A stretch of DNA of 64,000 nucleotides from Profundibacter sp033851955 (GTDB lineage: Bacteria > Pseudomonadota > Alphaproteobacteria > Rhodobacterales > Rhodobacteraceae): contig JAWSVK010000010.1 of NCBI GenBank assembly GCA_033851955.1, forward strand, positions 124,001 to 188,000. Reading direction: 5' to 3'. Below are positions 52,523 through 61,376 of this stretch, piece after piece. A program made the translations under genes and the position numbers. Every line of letters begins with the position of its first letter. Position 1 is the first letter of the stretch. The notes under the pieces are model-generated. The model was not told the origin of the DNA and made no database searches. It saw only the letters and a list, made by a program, of their open reading frames with translations.

Positions 52523-52601
52523 ACGTCCTATTTAACCATCAGTCAGGGGTTTGCCACCCCTAACTCACACCTTCGTGATTGCGATCTTACCCGCCAGCGA
52601 A

Positions 52602-55421
52602 TTAATGCTGCTCGGGGATCAAGATTTCGCGTTTTCCAACATGATTGGCCGCACTGACCAGGCCAGAATCTTCCATCTGCTCAACAAGACGCGCTGCCTT
52701 GTTATACCCGATCGCCAATTTGCGCTGGATATAGCTGGTTGAGCATTTGCGATCCTTAACCACAATCGCCACCGCCGTATCATAAAGCGCGTCTTCGCCA
52801 TCCGTGTTGCCACCCAGCCCCAGCACTTGATCGATGCTGCTTTCGCTATCGCTATCGGGCCCGTCAACCACACCGGTAATATACTCAGGCGTGCCAAAGC
52901 TCTTCAGATGGTTGACGATTTCTTCAACCTCTTCATCACTTACGAACGGGCCGTGCACACGCGTGATTTTGGCCCCACCAGCCATATACAACATGTCACC
53001 CATGCCCAGTAATTGCTCGGCGCCCTGCTCGCCCAAAATGGTGCGACTGTCAATTTTGCTGGTCACTTGGAACGAAATACGGGTTGGGAAATTGGCCTTG
53101 ATCGTACCGGTGATAACGTCTACCGACGGACGTTGCGTGGCCATAATCAGGTGAATACCCGAAGCCCGCGCCATCTGCGCAAGGCGTTGAATGCAGGCCT
53201 CAATTTCTTTACCAGCGACCATCATCAGATCGGCCATCTCGTCCACAACCACCACGATATAGGGGATGGTTTCGGGGGCAAACTCTTCTGTCTCAAAGAT
53301 CGGATCACCCGTTTCATCATCAAAACCGGTTTGCACTGTGCGGCTGAACATCTCGTTCTCGGCTTGGGCCGCGCGGACACGACTGTTATAACCTTCAATG
53401 TTGCGCACACCCATTTTTGACATCTTGCGATAGCGTTCTTCCATCTCGCCGACGGTCCACTTCAGAGCAACAACAGCCTTTTTCGGGTCGGTCACGACAG
53501 GCGACAACAGGTGCGGGATGCCGTCATAGACTGACAGCTCCAACATTTTGGGGTCAATCATAATCATCCGGCATTCATCTGGTGTCAGCTTGTAAAGCAG
53601 GCTCAAGATCATGGTGTTGATCGCCACCGATTTACCCGATCCAGTGGTCCCCGCAATCAAAAGATGCGGCATTTTGGCTAGGTTTGCCACTACGGGGTCG
53701 CCGCCAATGTCTTTGCCCAAAGCCAGCGGCAAGCGCAGATTGCTATCGCCAAAATCTCGCGCCGACAGGATTTCGCGCAGCATTACTTTTTCGCGGTGCT
53801 CATTTGGCAGTTCGATCCCGATCACCGTGCGACCTGGCACAGTTGAGACACGCGCCGAAAGCGCCGACATGGAGCGTGCAATATCATCGGCCAAGCCAAT
53901 GACGCGGCTGGCTTTCAAACCGGGCGCGGGTTCTAGTTCATACATCGTCACGACAGGGCCCGGACGTACGCTGACGATATCGCCTTTGACACCGTAGTCA
54001 TCCAACACAGTTTCCAACATCCGCGCATTTTGCTCGAGCGATTCATCGGACAATTGGTGCCGCTGGATATCAACGTGATTTTCCAACAGTGACAATGGTG
54101 GATGCTCATAAGCTGTCGAGTTTTCCTCAAACTGCAACGCCGGTTGCGCCTCGGCCTTGGCTTGGCGCGACGCAGGCACGGCTTTGCGTGTATTGTGCTG
54201 CACCACGGCTTTGGGCGCATCGGCCACTTGCACAACGGGGGCGGGCTTGGTCGATGGCTCGTACATCATCGGGCCTGCGGAATGCTCGACAACAGGTTGC
54301 GCAGTCAACGGAGGCTCCACATCCAAAATTAACGGCTGTGGGCTGTTGCGGCGTGTCACTTGTGGCTCGGCTCGCGCTGCAGTCAGCGTAGGCACTTGGC
54401 GCACGCGCTGCTTAATCGCGTCTGAAATCCGCGCCTTTATGCGGTCTTCGCCAATTTCCTCGATCACATCGGGGGCCAACTCTTGCTCAACCCACTCTGG
54501 TTCTGGATCAGGGCCGCGTTTCATCAATGATGCCAACAGCCCCTGCTTAACAGGCTGTTCTTGTTCAACATATTCCTCATATATTGGTGTACCGCCACCA
54601 GCACCAACGGCTGGTTCAGCCCGCACAATCGCCGCTGGGCGCTGCATGGGTTCAGGTACCGCCGCATAGGCAGCGGCTTCGGCAGCGGCCTCCTCGGCCT
54701 CGCCGCGCAGACGTTCTTTGCGCACCGCGTGCTTTTCTGCCGCAACCCGCGCCGCAACCGCAGCGCCGCGTGCAGATTTGCCCATCACAGTCATAATGCC
54801 AGCATAGGTCATCACAATGCCAACCAACAGGAACCGCGCGAAACGCTTCAACTCTGGCATAGTAAAGCCCAGCACAAACAAAGACATTGATATCATCAAG
54901 ACACCCATCAACAACGCAACGAATTTCAAGCCAAAGGCTGCACTCACCGGCACCATGCCAAGCACCGCGCCCAAAACCATATCGCCGAACAATCCGCCCA
55001 ATCCAAAGCTGTGGATCCAGCCCGCCGACGGCACATGGGTCGAAGCATAAACCGACAACAAAGCAATAGAAATCGGTGCGAAAATCAAACGGCCCAGCGC
55101 GCGTTCCGTACCGTTATGGGTGGCGAACCGCGCACCCCACACCAATAACGTGATCGCTATCGCCCACGAACCCCAGCCCACAATCACAAACAAAGGCGCC
55201 GCAATGGATGCCCCCATCCGGCCCAACCAATTTTGCACAGGCGCTTGAGAGGCGGCCATCCAATTGGGGTCGGACGGCGTATAGGACGCCAGCATCATCG
55301 CCACCAGAACGCCCAGTACAACCATGCCGATGCCAATTAATTCCTTGCTGCGCCGCTCAATCGCGGCCTGCAATTTGGAATCCAACAATGGGTCGCGTTG
55401 TTTTGCGGTATAAGATGCCAT
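52602..55421 (-). CDS. ftsK: DNA translocase FtsK
   Basis: 939 residues. Four or five N-terminal membrane segments (about 27-205) anchor it at the septum, and a low-complexity linker (about 230-460) follows. The RecA-like motor has Walker A GTTGSGKSV (K597) and Walker B region PYIVVVVDEMADLM. The C-terminal winged-helix gamma domain (about 875-935, CSTSYIQRKLAIGYNKAARLVEQME) reads KOPS-type polar sequences. It pumps DNA and activates XerCD at dif. First of the pair ftsK-lolA, 13 bp after the aminotransferase. Confidence 0.97.
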   Translation of the reverse strand: MASYTAKQRDPLLDSKLQAAIERRSKELIGIGMVVLGVLVAMMLASYTPSDPNWMAASQAPVQNWLGRMGASIAAPLFVIVGWGSWAIAITLLVWGARFATHNGTERALGRLIFAPISIALLSVYASTHVPSAGWIHSFGLGGLFGDMVLGAVLGMVPVSAAFGLKFVALLMGVLMISMSLFVLGFTMPELKRFARFLLVGIVMTYAGIMTVMGKSARGAAVAARVAAEKHAVRKERLRGEAEEAAAEAAAYAAVPEPMQRPAAIVRAEPAVGAGGGTPIYEEYVEQEQPVKQGLLASLMKRGPDPEPEWVEQELAPDVIEEIGEDRIKARISDAIKQRVRQVPTLTAARAEPQVTRRNSPQPLILDVEPPLTAQPVVEHSAGPMMYEPSTKPAPVVQVADAPKAVVQHNTRKAVPASRQAKAEAQPALQFEENSTAYEHPPLSLLENHVDIQRHQLSDESLEQNARMLETVLDDYGVKGDIVSVRPGPVVTMYELEPAPGLKASRVIGLADDIARSMSALSARVSTVPGRTVIGIELPNEHREKVMLREILSARDFGDSNLRLPLALGKDIGGDPVVANLAKMPHLLIAGTTGSGKSVAINTMILSLLYKLTPDECRMIMIDPKMLELSVYDGIPHLLSPVVTDPKKAVVALKWTVGEMEERYRKMSKMGVRNIEGYNSRVRAAQAENEMFSRTVQTGFDDETGDPIFETEEFAPETIPYIVVVVDEMADLMMVAGKEIEACIQRLAQMARASGIHLIMATQRPSVDVITGTIKANFPTRISFQVTSKIDSRTILGEQGAEQLLGMGDMLYMAGGAKITRVHGPFVSDEEVEEIVNHLKSFGTPEYITGVVDGPDSDSESSIDQVLGLGGNTDGEDALYDTAVAIVVKDRKCSTSYIQRKLAIGYNKAARLVEQMEDSGLVSAANHVGKREILIPEQH

Positions 55422-55434
55422 CTTTGCCTCGTCC

Positions 55435-56616
55435 TTAACTATATAAACAGCGTTTCAGGCGTGTCAGCCCGTGTCGCATTTCTATCTTTGGGGCCACCAT
55501 CGCCACACGAATGTAACCATGACCCGGATTTTTCCCGTCCACATCACGGCTTAGATAAGCACCAGGCAAAACACGCACGCCCGTCTCTTTCCAAACCTTT
55601 AATGCCGCCGCTTCGCCGTCATCGACGGGCAGCCACAGGAAAAACCCTGCCTTAGGGCTGATGTAGCCCTCTACATCGCCGAAAATTTCATCAGCAATGT
55701 CAAATTTCTCGCGGTACAGTTCGCGGTTCTTTTCAACATGCGCCTCATCGGCCCAAATCTTTTCGGCCACGCGTTGCAACGGCAAGGGAACAGGTGCGCC
55801 GGAAAAATCGCGCAGCTGTTTGATGCGTGCTATCGATTTTGGCCCACCAGCCACAAATCCCGACCGTAATCCGGGCAGGTTTGAACGCTTTGAAAGCGAG
55901 TGAAAAATCACCACGCGCTCTGGATCGGCCTTCATATTTCGGGCCACCTCAAGCGCACCAACTGGAGGCTCTTCGCGGTAGATTTCGCTATAACATTCGT
56001 CAGCAAATATCTGAAAATCGTGTTTTTCAGCCAGCCCAATCAGCCCGCGCCAATACTCTGCTGACGCAACTGCGCCCTGCGGATTTGAGGGTGAACAGAT
56101 ATAGGCAATCGCGGTACGATCCAGTACATCCTCGGGCAGGCTCGCGTAATCCGGCATAAAGCCTGTGTCGGCCGTCGCGGCCACGTAAACGGGCTCGGCT
56201 CCAACTGACAATGCTGCCACAGCATAGACTTGGTAAAACGGGTTGGGTGTTAGAACGATGGGCGTCTGGTCATTTTTAGTCTCGGGACACAGCGCCATCG
56301 CAGCATTGTACAGCCCCTCGCGGGTGCCGTTCACAGCAGATATTTCAGTCGCCGCCTCCAACACCACACCAAACCGGCGCTTGATCCACGCCGCTATTGA
56401 CGACAGCAATTCAGGCGAACCAGCGTTTGGCGGATATTTACGAAACTCGTGATTATGCTTGGCGATGACCTCCAAAATCCAATCTGGAAAGTCATGCTGG
56501 GGTTCGCCAATGGTCATATGCACCACATCACCGCCCGCCGCATGAACGTCGAGAAGGCCGCGCAGACGCGGGAATGCGTACTCAGGAAGGTCCGAAAACC
56601 GCTCAGGAAAAGTCAT
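55435..56616 (-). CDS. Class I/II aminotransferase (DapC-like)
   Basis: 393 residues from the ATG at 56616 (MTFPERFSDL), which has GAGG 5-6 nt before it. PLP-fold features are IGEPQHDFPDW, VNGTREGLYNAAMALC, SPSNPQGAVA, ADECYSEIY and the Schiff-base lysine in SLSKRSNLPGLRSGF. It is close to the succinyldiaminopimelate aminotransferases of the lysine/peptidoglycan pathway that sit before ftsK in many Rhodobacterales, but other aminotransferase roles are possible. Confidence 0.88.
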   Translation of the reverse strand: MTFPERFSDLPEYAFPRLRGLLDVHAAGGDVVHMTIGEPQHDFPDWILEVIAKHNHEFRKYPPNAGSPELLSSIAAWIKRRFGVVLEAATEISAVNGTREGLYNAAMALCPETKNDQTPIVLTPNPFYQVYAVAALSVGAEPVYVAATADTGFMPDYASLPEDVLDRTAIAYICSPSNPQGAVASAEYWRGLIGLAEKHDFQIFADECYSEIYREEPPVGALEVARNMKADPERVVIFHSLSKRSNLPGLRSGFVAGGPKSIARIKQLRDFSGAPVPLPLQRVAEKIWADEAHVEKNRELYREKFDIADEIFGDVEGYISPKAGFFLWLPVDDGEAAALKVWKETGVRVLPGAYLSRDVDGKNPGHGYIRVAMVAPKIEMRHGLTRLKRCLYS

Positions 56617-56812
56617 ATCTGCCTCAAATGTCGGAGTCATTTCGCCCCGTTTGAGTTAAATCTAGACCAGTCGGCGGTGTGGGTCCAGAAAAACAAGCGG
56701 TGACAAGGCCTTGGAGATTCCAGCTGTGGCATTTTGGTCCGATGACCAAAACATCCTAGTTCAAACCGATAACTTCGTGACAACTCAATCGATCTTTCAT
56801 TACGCTGACCGA

Positions 56813-57124
56813 ATGGAAAACAACCCACTTTTCCTGCCGCTCAAAGAAGCTGGCTTTTTTTTGGCAATTAACGTTGGTGCATCCTTATTGTTGCAGTTGG
56901 GGCAGCTGATTTGGCCTGAGCTGTTTTTCACTGCCCCTGCATTTCTGATAACAATTGGGACTATGCTGCTGTGCAACATTTACCGAGCTTTTGTCAGTAA
57001 CCATGCACGGATTGTATATATTTTGATTATACTACTCAATATTTTGACAACAGGCTTGATCGGAAACAGCGGATTTCTGACCTCAATTCGAACAATCTAC
57101 TTGCTGATATCAAGCCTTATTTAA
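56813..57124 (+). CDS. Hypothetical small membrane protein
   Basis: 103 residues from the ATG at 56813 (MENNPLFLPLKEAGFFL), with three or four hydrophobic segments (about 12-30, 36-54, 65-82). No family recognised. There is no good ribosome site, and an alternative ATG at 56711 would add 34 hydrophilic residues. Clearly more AT-rich than the flanking ftsK-block genes, so likely part of an insertion. It overlaps the convergent small gene by 8 bp. Confidence 0.4.
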   Translation: MENNPLFLPLKEAGFFLAINVGASLLLQLGQLIWPELFFTAPAFLITIGTMLLCNIYRAFVSNHARIVYILIILLNILTTGLIGNSGFLTSIRTIYLLISSLI

Positions 57125-57581
57125 AAGAAATTCTTGCATCAACATTAAGGGTAAATCCGTGGCCACGCGCTCTAGCTGTTAATGTTCCGTTGAATGGATT
57201 TGTTGAGGATTCCCTGATTTCCGAACGTTCCGTCAGTTCATATGAATGTTTGATAGTGGTTGATCCTGGACCCGTAACCCAATTGGTTTGACCGAGCCCT
57301 GTAATTTCCACATCAAAAGTGGATATCGGACCATCCCCGCGAAAATTGAATTCTGTTTCAATTATATGTGTAACGGTAAATCCGTCTTCCCCTCGACCCT
57401 GCCCGAAATCCACCAAAAAGAATATTTTAACCGATGGTCCCCATCTACCGAAAGGCACCGCAATCAAATTTTCATTTCTAATTTTTGTCGCCGCTACGGG
57501 GTCTGCATTTGGAACAGGGTCCTCCCAACAGCGACAGTTATGGTCATCGCCCAGATGCCCGGTTGGGGTGGGTTGTTCCAT
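57117..57581 (-). CDS. Hypothetical protein, possible C-terminal fragment with HNCRCW motif
   Basis: 154 residues. The start region contains DDHNCRCWEDP, which recalls the H-x-N-C-R-C metal/active-site motif found near the end of phage Mu F-like head proteins and some toxin domains. The rest is beta-rich (FFLVDFGQGRGEDGFTVTH) and unassigned. No signal peptide or ribosome site is clear. It could be the remains of a larger toxin or phage protein. The reading frame is real in length but the gene call is uncertain. Confidence 0.35.
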   Translation of the reverse strand: MEQPTPTGHLGDDHNCRCWEDPVPNADPVAATKIRNENLIAVPFGRWGPSVKIFFLVDFGQGRGEDGFTVTHIIETEFNFRGDGPISTFDVEITGLGQTNWVTGPGSTTIKHSYELTERSEIRESSTNPFNGTLTARARGHGFTLNVDARISFK

Positions 57582-57855
57582 GAAAAAATCTTGCCAATAC
57601 TCCCCGCATGACTGGGCCGAACTTTATCATCCAATCTTGAGCATCAGACCTAATCTGTCGCTGTGCCGGCCGTTTTAAGGGACCTCTCAATCGGAGTCCC
57701 ATTGCACGAATAGTCAGCAAATGCCGTTTGATAGACGGGTTTTGAAACAAACATCCTACACTCCCGTTTGATCGAAGCAGAGCATGAAAATACGTTAAAT
57801 GTCTGTTAATCATGCGCGGGGCATTCCAGCGATTACCCGAAAGTGCAATGGTTTT

Positions 57856-59190
57856 CTATTGAACCAGCGCCGCCTCAGCCGCCGCCCCAAGCCGCAATAA
57901 ACGTTCTTCGGTCATTGGTGGGCTAAGGAACATGATCCCGCAAGATGCTGTGCCCGTTGGCAGCGACAACCCCGCCGAGCCCATCAAGTTACCGATCCGC
58001 GTATTACGCAATGCATGCAGATTTTCGGTGATATAATAGTCATGATCGGTCGCCAATCGGTGCTGATTGGGCGGCAATATTTGCGATGTCGGCATGATAA
58101 CGGCATCATAGCGGGCCACACGGGCGTGATATGCGACGCGCAATTTTCGCAACGTCATCCACCCCTCCACAAACTCAACACCGGTAAAACTGGCGCCGGC
58201 TCGAAAACGCTCCAAAATCTCGGAAAACATCTTTTCTGGGGCCGCCTCGATCTCCGTCTGCCACTGCGCATAAGCCTCGGTCGTGAACAACACCGCCGAC
58301 AGCTCCAGCGCCTCTGTGACTTCCGGTGCGACCCCGTCCTCAACCACAGCTCCTGCGGCTTTCAATTTCTCAACCGCCGCCAAAAACGCCGTCATAGGCT
58401 CATCACGCACACCCTGCATCGCCTCGGTTTGCAAGACCATCAACCGCTTGCCTTGCAAGCTGGCCCCCGTCAAATCCGCGGGCTTGCCACCCTCAAGCGC
58501 CGCCAACATCAGCGCCGCGTCCTCAACCGTGCGGCACAGTGGACCAACCGTATCAAAGCTCTCGCAAAGTGGCACAACCCCCTTTAACGACAAGCGCCCC
58601 GAGGTGGTTTTCAACCCAACCAGATCATTCCATGCCGACGGAATGCGCACCGATCCCCCCGTGTCAGACCCGATCCCGCAAGCGGCCAAATCGAACGCCA
58701 CCGACGTTGCCGCCCCCGAGGATGAGCCCCCCGAAACCGCCTCCGCGTCATTCACGCTGGGCGGGCTTTCGGTCACGGGATTGTATCCCAACCCCGAAAA
58801 CGCCAGTTCCGACATGTGTGTCTTGCCCAAACACACCAACCCCGCCTCGGTTGCGTTTTTCAGCACCTCAGCGTCCGCATCCGGCACACGGTCTTTTAAC
58901 AGTTCACAACCTGCTTCAGTGGCCACACCCGCCGTGTCAAACAGATCTTTCCACGAAATCGGAACCCCGTCCAACAGCCCGCGCCGCTGGCCAGATTTGG
59001 CCCGTTTCGCTGCAGCCGTGGCCTCGGCCAACGCCCGCGCCTCGGTCAGTCGCGCGTAAATTCGATGCTGCAACGGGTGCGATTTAATGGCGTCCAAATA
59101 GGTCTGCGTCAACGCCACAGGATCAATATCCCCTGCCCCAATCCCACGGCCCAAATCGCCCGCGCTCATTTTCAACCATTGCTGTGACAT
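57856..59190 (-). CDS. Amidase signature family protein
   Basis: 444 residues from the ATG at 59190 (MSQQWLKMSAGDL), with AAGGAG 7 nt before it. The Ser-cisSer-Lys triad regions are present: lysine in PISWKDLFDTAG, SGGSSSGAATSVA, and DTGGSVRIPSAWNDLVG. It could be a housekeeping-type amidase, since GatA relatives look alike. A GatA would usually sit with gatB or gatC, which are absent. Conserved in this place in the Rhodobacterales ftsK block. Confidence 0.9.
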   Translation of the reverse strand: MSQQWLKMSAGDLGRGIGAGDIDPVALTQTYLDAIKSHPLQHRIYARLTEARALAEATAAAKRAKSGQRRGLLDGVPISWKDLFDTAGVATEAGCELLKDRVPDADAEVLKNATEAGLVCLGKTHMSELAFSGLGYNPVTESPPSVNDAEAVSGGSSSGAATSVAFDLAACGIGSDTGGSVRIPSAWNDLVGLKTTSGRLSLKGVVPLCESFDTVGPLCRTVEDAALMLAALEGGKPADLTGASLQGKRLMVLQTEAMQGVRDEPMTAFLAAVEKLKAAGAVVEDGVAPEVTEALELSAVLFTTEAYAQWQTEIEAAPEKMFSEILERFRAGASFTGVEFVEGWMTLRKLRVAYHARVARYDAVIMPTSQILPPNQHRLATDHDYYITENLHALRNTRIGNLMGSAGLSLPTGTASCGIMFLSPPMTEERLLRLGAAAEAALVQ

Positions 59191-59272
59191 ATCCAAACTC
59201 CTTGTCGCTTTTTTGAACGCTAACGCGGAGACACCGCATGGACAATCCCGAAAGCCACGCCATATTACGGGT

Positions 59273-60499
59273 ATGAAATTCGACTCGGACATTTTGATCA
59301 TTGGCGGCGGGCTGAACGGGCCTGCGCTTGCGCTGGCTTTGGCCGATGGCGGCCTTGCGGTCACGATCATCGACAGCCTGCCCGCCGATACGCGTGAAAC
59401 TGAAGGCTTTGACGGACGTGGCTATGCGCTTGCGTTGGCCTCGCAACGTTTGCTGTCAGCACTCGGGGTTTGGAGCGACGTGGCCGCCCACAGCCAACCT
59501 ATCAACGAGGTCAAAATCACCGACGGACGCGCTGGCGAAGGCCCCTCACCATGGATGTTGCACTTTGCCAGTGACGATCTGGTCGAAGGGCCTATGGGCT
59601 ATATGGTCGAGGACCGCCACCTTTACAGCGCTTTCCAAACGGCCATAAAGCGCCATCCGCTTATCACCCAAATCAACGGTGAAACCGTGGTCAGCCAATC
59701 CATCGGTGTTGCCCATGCCAGCATACGAACCGCCAGCGACATGACCCTAACGGGGCGTATTGTGATTGGTTCAGACGGGCGCAATAGCGGTACAGCACAG
59801 CGTGCAGGCATTCAACGCCGCGGCCATGACTATAATCAAACCGCGCTGGTCTGCGCGATCGAGCATGACCTGCCCCACAACGGTATCGCGCATCAGTTTT
59901 TCATGCCGCCAGGACCGCTTGCTATCCTGCCGCTGACCGGCAACCGCGCCTCAATCGTCTGGAGCGAAGAAACCACCGAGGCCAAGCGGATTGATACCTT
60001 ACCAGATGATGACTATATCGCCTACCTGCGCCCGCGCTTTGGCAGTTTCCTTGGCAACATTCGGTTGGCGGGCGCGCGTTTCACATACCCGCTGAACCTG
60101 ACACTGGCCACCAGTTTCACAGCGGAGCGTTTGGCGTTGATTGGTGATGCGGCGCATGGCGTCCATCCGATTGCGGGCCAAGGGCTGAACCTTGGACTGC
60201 GCGATGTCGGGGCCTTAGCCGAAGTTTTAATCATGGCCAAAAGACGCGGCGAAGACATTGGTGCTGTTGATGTGTTGGAACGTTATCAAGCATGGCGTGG
60301 GTTTGACACGGCCAGCTTGGCTATCGCTACAGATGGATTTAACATGTTGTTTTCAAATGATAATTCAATTTTGCGTGCAGGGCGTGACATTGGGCTTGGT
60401 ATCGTCAATGCCATGCCACAATTGCGAAAACGCTTTATCCGCGAGGCCGCTGGGCTAACAGGGGATGTGCCAAAACTTCTGCAAGGACAGCAGATTTAG
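59273..60499 (+). CDS. UbiH/UbiF-family FAD monooxygenase
   Basis: 408 residues from the ATG at 59273. FAD-binding motifs are ILIIGGGLNGPALALALADGG at the N-terminus, IGSDGRNSGTAQRAGI in the middle, and LIGDAAHGVHPIAGQGLNLGLRDV near 290-315, the signature of ubiquinone-ring hydroxylases. Alphaproteobacteria often have only one or two of these with broad regiospecificity, so which ring carbon it hydroxylates is open. Divergent from the amidase (82 bp). Followed by the 28-bp repeat. Confidence 0.9.
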   Translation: MKFDSDILIIGGGLNGPALALALADGGLAVTIIDSLPADTRETEGFDGRGYALALASQRLLSALGVWSDVAAHSQPINEVKITDGRAGEGPSPWMLHFASDDLVEGPMGYMVEDRHLYSAFQTAIKRHPLITQINGETVVSQSIGVAHASIRTASDMTLTGRIVIGSDGRNSGTAQRAGIQRRGHDYNQTALVCAIEHDLPHNGIAHQFFMPPGPLAILPLTGNRASIVWSEETTEAKRIDTLPDDDYIAYLRPRFGSFLGNIRLAGARFTYPLNLTLATSFTAERLALIGDAAHGVHPIAGQGLNLGLRDVGALAEVLIMAKRRGEDIGAVDVLERYQAWRGFDTASLAIATDGFNMLFSNDNSILRAGRDIGLGIVNAMPQLRKRFIREAAGLTGDVPKLLQGQQI

Positions 60500-60508
60500 G
60501 CCCGCATC

Positions 60509-60536
60509 AGCGAAGAAAGCTGTCAGGCTTGATGAG
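60509..60536 (+). repeat. 28-bp intergenic repeat, copy 3
   Basis: Starts AGCGAAGAAAGCTGTCAGGC and ends TTGATGAG. It lies 9 bp after the stop of the UbiH-like gene and is one base different from the copy at 49884. Confidence 0.75.
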
Positions 60537-60544
60537 CGACTAGC

Positions 60545-60727
60545 TCACGCTAACTTGCGGGCTTCGTCCACCAACATCACCGGAATACCGTCCCGAATTG
60601 GGAACGCCAAATGCGCCGTTTTTGACACCAATTCCTGCGCCTTAGCATCGTAAACCAGACGCGTTTGTGTCACTGGACAAACCATCGCCTCCAGCATTTT
60701 GCTATCAAACTGAACACCTTCATTCAT
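60545..60727 (-). CDS. Trm112/UPF0434-family small protein
   Basis: 60 residues with the family core LEAMVCPVTQTRLVYD and LAFPIRDGIPVMLVDEAR. Trm112-like proteins are small zinc-type folds that activate methyltransferases; here the second cysteine pair is absent, as in many bacterial forms. Its ATG overlaps the LON-domain gene stop by 4 bp, so it is the last gene of the thioredoxin-LON-Trm112 operon. Confidence 0.92.
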   Translation of the reverse strand: MNEGVQFDSKMLEAMVCPVTQTRLVYDAKAQELVSKTAHLAFPIRDGIPVMLVDEARKLA

Positions 60728-61362
60728 TGCATTAACCCTCGTCCATCGCCGTTACGTAGCGCAAATTCCATCAATGTAACCAAAGTTTCCCGCCGCGCCG
60801 AAAGCGTTTTGGCTTCCAACAACGCCTGTTTATCCTCGGACGAAAAGGGGGCCAACATGGACAGCGAATTCACCAGCATCTCGGTTTCGGCTTTCTTCAA
60901 ATTTTCCCAGTCTGTGTCCAGTTCCTCAACCTCAAAAAACCGTTCGAGGAGCGTCAAAAACCCGTCCCTATCAAAACCAGTATCATGCTCGATTCCGCCC
61001 AGATCACGCTGGAATTCCTGCCAGTCTATCTTGGCTTGCGCATAGGGCAAAAACCCCTCAACTTTGCTCTGAAACCGAAACCGCGACACACCCGTCAGAG
61101 AAATCATATAGCGCCCATCATCAGTTTCCGTAAAGCTAGAAACGCGGCCAGCGCAACCCACTGTGTGCATCTGGCCCTCGGCAGCATTTTCCATAGGTTG
61201 GATCATCCCGATCAATCGCTCACGGGTTTTCAAAACATCCTCGAACATCGCCAAATAGCGTGGCTCGAATATATTCAACGGCAACCGTGTGCGTGGCAAA
61301 ATCATAGCCCCCGATAGCGGAAACAACGGCAGTGTATCTGGTAAGTTTGCAGCAGGGATCAT
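60724..61362 (-). CDS. LON substrate-binding domain protein
   Basis: 212 residues matching the N-terminal domain of Lon protease alone (LFPLSGAMILPRTRLPLNIFEPRYLAMFED, then GCAGRVSSFTETDDGRYMISLTGVSRFR). It has no ATPase or protease part, so it is not Lon. Stand-alone members are common in alphaproteobacteria next to a thioredoxin-fold co-chaperone, as here (14 bp away), suggesting a shared protein quality role. Function otherwise unknown. Confidence 0.9.
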   Translation of the reverse strand: MIPAANLPDTLPLFPLSGAMILPRTRLPLNIFEPRYLAMFEDVLKTRERLIGMIQPMENAAEGQMHTVGCAGRVSSFTETDDGRYMISLTGVSRFRFQSKVEGFLPYAQAKIDWQEFQRDLGGIEHDTGFDRDGFLTLLERFFEVEELDTDWENLKKAETEMLVNSLSMLAPFSSEDKQALLEAKTLSARRETLVTLMEFALRNGDGRGLMQ

Positions 61363-61376
61363 TGCTTCAATCGCTC

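Noticed and set aside
57544..57813. 89-codon minus-strand reading frame upstream of the HNCRCW gene
   Set aside because: Overlaps the start of the other frame, lacks a ribosome site and has low-complexity basic composition; kept as non-coding.
59191..59370. 60-residue N-terminal extension of the amidase
   Set aside because: Runs antisense through the start of the UbiH-like gene, has no family similarity, and AAGGAG marks the ATG at 59190.
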